DNA from: a virus
Reading direction: 5' to 3' (one strand)
DNA length: 37,199 bases
IMG/VR virus record: IMGVR_UViG_3300028831_000315
Location: 1-37,199 of that record
The position numbers were made by a program, and so were the translations under genes. Positions within the stretch are counted from its first letter, which is position 1. Each line of letters starts with the position of its first letter. The notes below the pieces were generated by a model. That model was not told where the DNA came from, searched no databases, and saw nothing but the letters and a program-made list of their open reading frames with translations. Shown in pieces: positions 1-5,867 of the stretch.

Positions 1-238
1 AGATGTTCCCCGAACGCCTGTCGCGGATCCCGGTACGCCTTCGCATACCAACGCGTGCCGTCTGCCGACTGACAGGTGCCGCCGGGATTCGACGCCATCT
101 GGTCGCCGACCCGCTGCGTCAGCAGCGGGTCGGCGACCAGATGGGGTCGAATCCCGGCGGCACCTATCAGTCGGCAGACGGCACGCGTTGGTATGCGAAG
201 GCGTACCGGGATCCGCGACAGGCGTTCGGGGAACATCT
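1..238. repeat. 117-bp foldback inverted repeat at the window edge
   Basis: Bases 1-117 are the reverse complement of 122-238 with a 4-base loop (GTCA, 118-121). I find two mismatches, at 94/145 and 73/166. The right arm is the genuine coding strand: it encodes the conserved start of a kinase-like domain (GSNPGGTY then WYAK). The left arm is therefore an antisense copy. A foldback of this kind at the very end of a contig is typical of chimeric amplification or assembly. A hairpin telomere would look similar but is unlikely, because the gene must have continued upstream of base 122. Confidence 0.93.
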
Positions 239-2162
239 GGCCACAACGCTCTTTCGTGACCTCGGGTTGAGCGTTCCGGAGTCGGTGGTCGGCCGCATGA
301 ATGGCCAGACGGTCTACGCGTCGCAGTGGTTGCCGGATGTGTCCGGCACGCTGTCGGATATCGGTCTCAATCAGCAGAATGCCGAGAAGATTCTTGATGG
401 GTTCGTGGCTGATGCCTTCACCGGCAATTGGGACGCGCTCGGCACGGGCGACGACAACATTGCCGTCCATTCTGACGGGTCGGTCTCGCGCATCGACATG
501 GGCGGGACGTTTCTCCACCGGGCGCAAGGGTCACTCAAGCCCGACCGGTTGTTGAACGACGTGGGCGAGTGGGAGTCGCTGCCGAGTTACGACGCGTACA
601 GTCGCGTCTTTGAAACGGCGGGGGTGGACGGCCCGGATGCGCTCGGCCCACGCGCGGTCAAGCAGATCGATGACATCCTCGAAGTGCGCCAGAAGGCTGG
701 ATCATGGCAGCACTACGTCGACAGCATCATTCCGCATGCCGATCCGGCCTATCGCCAGAAGCTCGGCGCGGTGCTCGAATCGCGCACGCGCTGGCTCGAA
801 CAGAAACGCGCGCAGTTGCTTCAGACCGACCCGACTGTCACCGTCCTGCGTGACGAGGCGGCGGCGCACCGGAAAGCATGGGACACGCGGGGTCGCAGTG
901 AACGCGACCGGCCCGTGCCGATCAAGGTCAACAAAGTCTCGGAGGCGATTCCGCTCATTCTCGCAGGCCACGTGGTCGAACTCCCGAACGTGCGCAAGGT
1001 CAACACGCTACTGGGCAAGCTCGCCAAACTCGCCAAGGAGGCGAAAGCGCGTGGCGAAGCGGCGCCCACCTACGACCTCTGCAAGGTGACGGTCCCGCAT
1101 ACGAACTTATTCTGCGAGAAATCGCTCGGCATTCCCCGGTTGGAGATGCCGCAGTTTCGTGGCGAAGCGATGCGCGGGACACCGGCCGATGCGCTCCCAC
1201 GTGATGAGAAGGGCAAGGTCGACGCCGGGCCAGAATTCATCGATTACTTGGAGAGTATCGGCATCGAGACGAGCAGCGAGAAGGTCAAAGTGTCAAGGCT
1301 GATGGCCAGTCAGTCGCAGCTCGATGGTCCACGGGTCGCCAAGATGCTGAAGAAGTTCGACGAGGACGGCAAGCGGCCCACGGCGCCGATCTTCATCTCG
1401 CGCGATAACTACATTATCGACGGCCATCATCATTGGGCCGCCGCCGTGGCGCATGACTCAGCCGACAATGCGCTTGGCGACATCAAGATGTGGGCGATTC
1501 GTGTGGATGCGCCCATTTCCGAAGTGCTCCAGCGCGCGAAGGCATGGACGAAACGGTTTGGCATCAAGCCCAAGACGACGACGGCAACGGTCGCCGCGCA
1601 CGATGACAGCCATTTTCTCAACTTCGCCACACGCGACGAGGCCGCGGCGCACCAGAAAGCGTGGGATACGCGAGGCCGGTCGACGGCGGAACATGCATCC
1701 AAAGTCACGAATGCGACCAAGACACATAAGCCCTCGACGCGCAGAAAGCAGCAGTGGGCCAAACGCAACGAGCAGGAAATGACTGACCTGCTGGGTGGGC
1801 AGGCCATTCATACCGACGATAATCGGCCCACGGATGTCAACTTCCATATCGGGACCGTGGTGAATGGCATCGAGGTGAAGACGCTGCTCGACAACTCGAA
1901 TTCAAAAATCACGATGCATCGTGAGTCACGTGAGCGCAAGTTGCAGTGGGCGAAAGAGCATGGCGCGATGCTGCACACGCTGGTGATTGATGATCGAAAT
2001 CGCTTCTCGGCGAAGACCGCTTCGACATGGAGTGGTCACCGCCTGTATTACCGTCGTGGCGTCGGGTCGTTTATGGTGCCCGGCAAGTTGATTCCGATCA
2101 AGTCAGCGGCGCATCTGCGACGGCTGATTGCCGCCGATCTGCCCGAACCGACCGAGGACTGA
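3..2162 (+). CDS. 5'-truncated three-module protein: kinase-like, ParB-like, PD-(D/E)XK-like
   Basis: The open frame runs from base 3, but codons before about 122 translate the artefactual foldback arm, so the true N-terminus is missing. Numbering from base 3, residues 48-170 resemble a HipA/PI-kinase-type fold: GSNPGGTY with K66, GNWD at 141-144, N152, and RIDMGG with D165. Residues 284-299 and 545-560 carry the same linker, DEAAAHxKAWDTRGRS. Between the linkers is a ParB/Srx-like domain with IIDGHHHW at 471-478. The C-terminal part has D611 and IEVK (E624, K626), then RKLQWA and LYYRRGVGSF motifs, which suggests a restriction-endonuclease-like fold. Repeated linkers between modules resemble the modular tails of phage MuF-type head proteins carrying toxin domains. 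A lost N-terminal head-morphogenesis domain is an inference. Activity is unproven. Confidence 0.8.
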   Translation: MFPERLSRIPVRLRIPTRAVCRLTGAAGIRRHLVADPLRQQRVGDQMGSNPGGTYQSADGTRWYAKAYRDPRQAFGEHLATTLFRDLGLSVPESVVGRMNGQTVYASQWLPDVSGTLSDIGLNQQNAEKILDGFVADAFTGNWDALGTGDDNIAVHSDGSVSRIDMGGTFLHRAQGSLKPDRLLNDVGEWESLPSYDAYSRVFETAGVDGPDALGPRAVKQIDDILEVRQKAGSWQHYVDSIIPHADPAYRQKLGAVLESRTRWLEQKRAQLLQTDPTVTVLRDEAAAHRKAWDTRGRSERDRPVPIKVNKVSEAIPLILAGHVVELPNVRKVNTLLGKLAKLAKEAKARGEAAPTYDLCKVTVPHTNLFCEKSLGIPRLEMPQFRGEAMRGTPADALPRDEKGKVDAGPEFIDYLESIGIETSSEKVKVSRLMASQSQLDGPRVAKMLKKFDEDGKRPTAPIFISRDNYIIDGHHHWAAAVAHDSADNALGDIKMWAIRVDAPISEVLQRAKAWTKRFGIKPKTTTATVAAHDDSHFLNFATRDEAAAHQKAWDTRGRSTAEHASKVTNATKTHKPSTRRKQQWAKRNEQEMTDLLGGQAIHTDDNRPTDVNFHIGTVVNGIEVKTLLDNSNSKITMHRESRERKLQWAKEHGAMLHTLVIDDRNRFSAKTASTWSGHRLYYRRGVGSFMVPGKLIPIKSAAHLRRLIAADLPEPTED
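852..899 (+). repeat. Inter-domain linker repeat, copy 1
   Basis: This encodes DEAAAHRKAWDTRGRS. It recurs almost unchanged at 1635-1682 (one residue differs, R to Q), 783 bases downstream and in the same frame. The two copies separate the kinase-like, ParB-like and nuclease-like modules, so they look like module boundaries. Confidence 0.85.
1635..1682 (+). repeat. Inter-domain linker repeat, copy 2
   Basis: Second copy of the 16-residue linker seen at 852-899 (DEAAAHQKAWDTRGRS). It lies between the ParB-like module and the C-terminal nuclease-like module. Confidence 0.85.
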
Positions 2163-2163
2163 C

Positions 2164-3714
2164 ATGTCGTTTTACTGTGCCGATGCCAACGGGTATCTCT
2201 CCGATGTGGCCTCAGTGTCCGGCCTCGATGACTTCGCGGCCGAGGCCGAGGTGCACGCGGGGCCGATTGCCGCGTTCGCCGAAGAAGGCTACACGGATGA
2301 CCCGGCCACGCTGGCGGCGCTGCTCGGGTCCGTCACCTTCTCGAACCCCTCAGCCGAATCGGTGCGACAGGCAATTGTGGCCTGCGCGCAACGCGCGGCC
2401 GATGTGCTGATTGTCAGTGATGGCACATCGGATGAGGAGGATCCCAACTTCGTGGATGACACGCCCGACATGTCTGCCCTCGCAGCCGTCACGCCAGTGG
2501 ACGCCCTGAGTGCGGAGGACCAACTGAATGACTATCGGTTGAATCTGGCGGTGCTCTCGCTGGCGGCGCGGGGCGCGCCCTGCGTGCCGGGTGACCCACG
2601 GCCCATCTGTAAGGCATGGGAGAAACGACGCCGCGCTAAAGAGGAGGCCGAGAAACAGAAAGCGGAAGGTGCACAACCGGCCCGCGCCCCGGCCCCGGTT
2701 CCAGCCCCGGCGCCTCCACCGGCACGGCCGGCGGAACCGCCACCGCGCCGCGCCCCGGCCGGTCGTGGTCAGGCCACACAGAACCGATTCGATGAATGGC
2801 GGCAGGCACGGGCAGCGCGACAGGCGAAAGAACCGCGCATCGAAGAACCCGCGCCGGGCGAGGCCGGCTATGGCAATCCGTATCAGGTGGTGCCGGCCGA
2901 GGCGCCGGGTGAGCAGACGCTCTCCGCGCCACGGCAAGTCGATACCAGTAGCACCGACCCGCTCGGCGGGGGCATCAACGAAAGCCTGCTGATCACGACC
3001 ACGGATGGCAACAAGTTCGTGTTCAAACCGGTGCAGGGCGAATCGCGTGGTGCTCGCGCCGACATCGATGAAGACCATGCCTCGGCGGCACAGCGGGAAG
3101 TGCTCGCCAGTCGTGTCGATAGAGCCCTCGGATTCGGGCTGGTGCCGAACACGGTCATGGCGGCCGCCGATCTCCACGGCTATGACGGGCGACATCGCCG
3201 CTATGGCAAGGACACTATCGGCGCCATGCAGCAATTTGTGCCCAATACGGGCCAGAGTTACAACGCCACCAGTCGGGCCGACCGCGCCCGCATGGGTATC
3301 TTTGACGCCGTGATTGGCAACCTCGACCGACACGGCGAGAACTATCTCGTCGCCCGAGACCCGAAGGGGAAGCTGATTGCTATCGACCATGGGCTGTGCT
3401 TTGGCAGGAGTCCCATCCAACCGGCGACGGAACGCCGCAATGCCTACGGTCGCGTGATCCGAGATAGGGGCGGTGTACGGTCTCTGCGCAGTTGGGCGTT
3501 GGCGGGCATCGAAGCGGGCGACCTCTCGCCCAATGAGCAGCGGGCGATAGCGGACAAGCTCGATGCGATGCCGTGGGACCAGATTCTCAAGGGCGCCACG
3601 CTCGATGAGGCCGAACGGTCAAGCCTCTTCGAACGAGCACGGCGCGTCAGTGACCATCTCAAGCGTGGGCAGGCCCACAAGATTCAGGCGGAGTTCAACG
3701 CCAGTGCCTACTGA
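2164..3714 (+). CDS. PI3/4-kinase / HipA-like phage protein (cassette 1 kinase)
   Basis: 516 aa. I chose the ATG at 2164, one base after the previous stop, over an in-frame ATG at 2128 inside the upstream gene. Residues 1-110 are an acidic helical region of unknown role. About 145-260 is a low-complexity linker with an AWEKRR motif, an Ala-Pro stretch and Arg-rich parts. About 265-510 is a kinase domain: VFKP with K288 as the likely nucleotide-binding lysine, a helix with AQREVLASRVDRALG, catalytic-loop-like GNLDRHGEN (N386, D388, R389, H390, N393), and IDHG with D408 as the likely metal ligand. This pattern matches the PI3/PI4-kinase-like and HipA-like families, whose members phosphorylate lipids or proteins. 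The substrate cannot be read here. The downstream 3975 gene is a paralogue. The position beside head genes suggests a virion-associated or ejected enzyme (inference). Confidence 0.85.
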   Translation: MSFYCADANGYLSDVASVSGLDDFAAEAEVHAGPIAAFAEEGYTDDPATLAALLGSVTFSNPSAESVRQAIVACAQRAADVLIVSDGTSDEEDPNFVDDTPDMSALAAVTPVDALSAEDQLNDYRLNLAVLSLAARGAPCVPGDPRPICKAWEKRRRAKEEAEKQKAEGAQPARAPAPVPAPAPPPARPAEPPPRRAPAGRGQATQNRFDEWRQARAARQAKEPRIEEPAPGEAGYGNPYQVVPAEAPGEQTLSAPRQVDTSSTDPLGGGINESLLITTTDGNKFVFKPVQGESRGARADIDEDHASAAQREVLASRVDRALGFGLVPNTVMAAADLHGYDGRHRRYGKDTIGAMQQFVPNTGQSYNATSRADRARMGIFDAVIGNLDRHGENYLVARDPKGKLIAIDHGLCFGRSPIQPATERRNAYGRVIRDRGGVRSLRSWALAGIEAGDLSPNEQRAIADKLDAMPWDQILKGATLDEAERSSLFERARRVSDHLKRGQAHKIQAEFNASAY

Positions 3715-3723
3715 GGGTTCGCA

Positions 3724-3978
3724 ATGCGTACGGTGACAGTCTATCGCTATCTTACGCCCGAGGAACGCGTCGAGATTGGGCGCGCATGGTTGATGCCGAG
3801 TGGCGTCGCCGCTGTTAGCGGATTCGATCCCACCGTGCGGGCGCATTACCAGAACGAAGGCATCATGGATTTCACGCAAGGGGATTTGGTGCCGATCCGC
3901 GAGGGCGCGCGATTCCTCGATACCTTGCTCGCGGACCATCAGCGGACCTACGTGCGCGCCGAAGAAAGCGACGAATGA
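3724..3978 (+). CDS. Small kinase-cassette partner, MRTV family (copy 1)
   Basis: 84 aa, starting at the ATG at 3724 with a GAGGG site just upstream. The sequence begins MRTVTVYRYL and has GRA, GF, GIMDF, VPI, EG, FLDTLL and YVRA in order. Each of these recurs in the protein at 5036, so the two are paralogues. The stop overlaps the start of the next kinase gene (ATGA at 3975-3978), which predicts coupled translation. I know no named family for it. Pairing of a kinase gene with a small MRTV protein twice in a row implies a shared job, perhaps a cofactor, inhibitor or structural adaptor. This is inference from arrangement only. Confidence 0.8.
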   Translation: MRTVTVYRYLTPEERVEIGRAWLMPSGVAAVSGFDPTVRAHYQNEGIMDFTQGDLVPIREGARFLDTLLADHQRTYVRAEESDE

Positions 3979-5030
3979 ACGCCTATCGTCTGCGCTTGCT
4001 CCAGCTCGCGGAGGTGCGTGGCGCCCCCAAATCGGGCGAGTCGTGGGGTGATGTGGTGCGCCGCGCATGGATCACGCGGCATCAGGGGCAGGCGCGCTTA
4101 CCGTTTGCGAGTGAACAGCCTGCTGGAGTCAATACCCCGACGCCGGTGCAAATCGAGGAGGCCGAAATTCTCGGCGAGGGGTCACACCTCAATAAGGTGT
4201 TTCATGTGACCGGCGCCGATGGCGCAGAAGGAGTCTTCAAACCGATCCGCGGTGAAGTGATTCGTGACGATTACGGGGACTTGGTGCGTGAACAAATCAA
4301 TCCCGACAACAGCGAAGCGACATTAGCTGAACGGGAAGTCCTCGCCTCACGGATTGATCAAGCACTCGGACTCGGGATTGCGCCCGAAACCATCATGGCG
4401 CGGACGTCGCTCGCGGAAGGTGCGGATAGCGATGACCGCGCGCTCGGTGTGGGCGCGCTCGCGCGCTTCCTCGACAACGATGGCCCCGACCAACAGCAGA
4501 TTTACTCGCATCCCCAGAATCAGGAACGGGCCGCGAAACTCGGGGTCTTCGACGCCCTCATCGGCAATCTCGACCGCCACGGTGAAAATTTCCTCATTGG
4601 GACCGATGGCAAGTTATACGGCATTGACCACGGGTATTCGTTCGGCGTGACCACACCGCTGACGGGGCCGCCCTCGGATGACGATGACAGTCCGCACTTT
4701 TCGGAACCGGAGTATGTCCGCAGTTGGGCACTGAGCAACATCAAGCAAGGCGATCTGTCGGCGGAGACACAGCGCGATTTAGCGGAACGACTCGATGCCG
4801 TGTCATGGAAGTCGCTGTTGCGCGGGTCCACACTGAGCGAAGAGGAGACGGACGCGCTCCATCAACGGGTCCAACTCGTCATTACGCTGCTCCACCGTGG
4901 CGAGGCCCATCGCATCAAAGAACACTTCTATACGACGCATGAAATCGAGCGGCCGGGGATGTCCCCGTCGGAGGCCTCCTTACCGTATTCCGATGCCGAC
5001 GACGAGGACGATGGGAGCTGGCAAGGATGA
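3975..5030 (+). CDS. PI3/4-kinase / HipA-like phage protein (cassette 2 kinase)
   Basis: 351 aa, overlapping the preceding stop by ATGA. Residues 1-60 are a basic helical leader. The kinase domain spans about 60-320: GVFKP with K89, AEREVLASRIDQALG, GNLDRHGEN with N198, D200, R201, H202 and N205, and IDHG with D218. A C-terminal acidic tail is rich in Asp and Glu. It is shorter than its paralogue at 2164 because it lacks the long Pro/Ala linker, but the core motifs align one for one. All residues expected for nucleotide and metal binding in PI3/4-kinase-like or HipA-like enzymes are present, so it is probably active. The target (protein, lipid or nucleotide) is not determined. The next gene starts inside its stop codon. 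Confidence 0.85.
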   Translation: MNAYRLRLLQLAEVRGAPKSGESWGDVVRRAWITRHQGQARLPFASEQPAGVNTPTPVQIEEAEILGEGSHLNKVFHVTGADGAEGVFKPIRGEVIRDDYGDLVREQINPDNSEATLAEREVLASRIDQALGLGIAPETIMARTSLAEGADSDDRALGVGALARFLDNDGPDQQQIYSHPQNQERAAKLGVFDALIGNLDRHGENFLIGTDGKLYGIDHGYSFGVTTPLTGPPSDDDDSPHFSEPEYVRSWALSNIKQGDLSAETQRDLAERLDAVSWKSLLRGSTLSEEETDALHQRVQLVITLLHRGEAHRIKEHFYTTHEIERPGMSPSEASLPYSDADDEDDGSWQG

Positions 5031-5035
5031 CCCAG

Positions 5036-5320
5036 ATGCGTACGGTGATCGTGCAGAAATATTTACGGCCGCGCCAAGCCACCGAATATGGCCGAGCCAT
5101 TCTCAATCCGGATGGCAGCGTGACGGTCCACGGGTTTCAGTCCAGCCGGCGCCACCAGTGGACGCGACAGGGGATCTATGACTTTCAGGCGAAGCGGTTC
5201 GTACCGCTGACGGAGGGCAACGCCTTTCTCGATGCGCTGCTCAAAGAGTTCAAGGGTGGCTATGTACGGGCGGTGGAGCAGTCGGCCGGCGCCGACGTGG
5301 GTGATACGACTCATCCATGA
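5036..5320 (+). CDS. Small kinase-cassette partner, MRTV family (copy 2)
   Basis: 94 aa. An ATG at 5027 overlaps the previous stop and would add MTQ. I prefer 5036 because the protein then begins MRTV exactly like its paralogue at 3724, and an AAGGA lies eight bases upstream. Shared positions include GRA, GF, GIYDF, VPL, EG, FLDALL and YVRA. The last residues diverge. The role is unknown, as for copy 1. Its 3' end overlaps the tail of a possible minus-strand gene (5250-5480). Confidence 0.78.
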   Translation: MRTVIVQKYLRPRQATEYGRAILNPDGSVTVHGFQSSRRHQWTRQGIYDFQAKRFVPLTEGNAFLDALLKEFKGGYVRAVEQSAGADVGDTTHP

Positions 5321-5480
5321 GGTCACGGAGCCGTTCTTCCGGCACCCCGGCGACCCGCGCGGCGTTCACAATCCATGTAAACAGCGTGACGCAGGTCTGT
5401 TTATCGCTCAGCAAGAGATGGCGTTCACGCAGCCAGCGGGTGAGTGACCCGAGTGGTGGGTCTGGGGCAGGCATGGACAT
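5250..5480 (-). CDS. Possible small helical minus-strand protein
   Basis: About 76 aa from the ATG at 5480; an in-frame TTG at 5489 and another ATG at 5474 are alternatives. The middle is protein-like and helical: TRWLRERHLLLSDKQ, then FTWIVNAARVAGVPEERL. The last 20 residues are Arg/Pro-rich and antisense to the end of the 5036 gene, so the C-terminus is less convincing. A TTGACA -35 box (minus strand, 5511-5516) followed after 16 bases by TACACT (5489-5494) lies directly upstream, which would give an almost leaderless mRNA. Function unknown. It could still be a chance frame. Confidence 0.4.
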   Translation of the reverse strand: MSMPAPDPPLGSLTRWLRERHLLLSDKQTCVTLFTWIVNAARVAGVPEERLRDLMDESYHPRRRRPTAPPPVHSHP

Positions 5481-5488
5481 CGGGGTCA

Positions 5489-5516
5489 AGTGTAACAGTC
5501 ACGACGCGGGTGTCAA
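5489..5516 (-). promoter_or_regulatory. Sigma70-like promoter candidate (minus)
   Basis: Perfect -35 TTGACA (5516 down to 5511), 16-base spacer, and -10 TACACT (four of six consensus bases). It points into the small minus-strand frame at 5250-5480. Confidence 0.4.
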
Positions 5517-5528
5517 TACCCAAATCGT

Positions 5529-5738
5529 ATGAATGGCATCAACGGCCATTGCTATTTTCATCATTGGCGGCAGCTCTCCGTCCGGGTCAGTGGCCCCAAC
5601 TGGACGTGGCGCTATCGCTGTATGCGCTGCGCCACGTTGCAAGTCTTCGTGACGCCCTACCCGCCGGAGACGCCGCGCCTCGGTGAGCCAGACCACGAGC
5701 CCCGCGAGCCGCGTCGCGTGACGCTGGCACACGTCTAA
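5529..5738 (+). CDS. Small Cys-containing protein, possible zinc-binding
   Basis: 69 aa. Residues 1-35 contain HCYFHHW, then WRYRCMRCATLQ: a CxxC pair that, with nearby His and Cys residues, could hold a zinc ion. The tail is Pro/Arg/Glu-rich. No clear Shine-Dalgarno site precedes the ATG. Its start lies about 50 bases from the divergent minus-strand candidate at 5480. Function unknown; confidence is limited by length and the missing ribosome site. Confidence 0.5.
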   Translation: MNGINGHCYFHHWRQLSVRVSGPNWTWRYRCMRCATLQVFVTPYPPETPRLGEPDHEPREPRRVTLAHV

Positions 5739-5759
5739 TTCAAAATTTCCTCACCCTGT

Positions 5760-5789
5760 CAGTCACTTACGGTCATTGACCGATGACTG
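5760..5789. promoter_or_regulatory. Operator-like imperfect dyad
   Basis: CAGTCA (5760-5765) is mirrored by TGACTG (5784-5789), and inside it GGTC (5771-5774) by GACC (5778-5781). A third pairing, GTCAT/ATGAC (5772-5776 with 5783-5787), overlaps these. The site ends three bases before the -35 box of the 5793 promoter, where an activator or repressor would be expected to bind. Confidence 0.35.
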
Positions 5790-5792
5790 GCC

Positions 5793-5821
5793 TAGACCTC
5801 CGCATGGCGTCTGCGTATAGT
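5793..5821 (+). promoter_or_regulatory. Sigma70-like promoter for the head module
   Basis: -35 TAGACC (four of six), 17-base spacer, -10 TATAGT (five of six). It lies in the 129-base gene-free stretch 5739-5867 and points at the protease/scaffold and capsid genes. The flanking CGTATAGT also occurs in the minus-strand promoter at 15755-15784. Confidence 0.55.
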
Positions 5822-5867
5822 GTGCGAACAACATGACCGTTGGCATTCGCATGGAGGTCACGTCGGC

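Noticed and set aside
1-238. Protelomerase-type hairpin genome end
   Set aside because: The coding sequence in the right arm needs upstream sequence, so the genome does not end here. An artefact explains the foldback better.
2350-3420. 356-codon minus-strand open frame across the first kinase gene
   Set aside because: The + strand carries intact kinase motifs in this stretch; the minus product is Arg-rich shadow sequence.
5820-5867. GTG start at 5820 for the protease gene
   Set aside because: It overlaps the -10 box and has no ribosome site; ATG 5868 has GGAGGT at good spacing.
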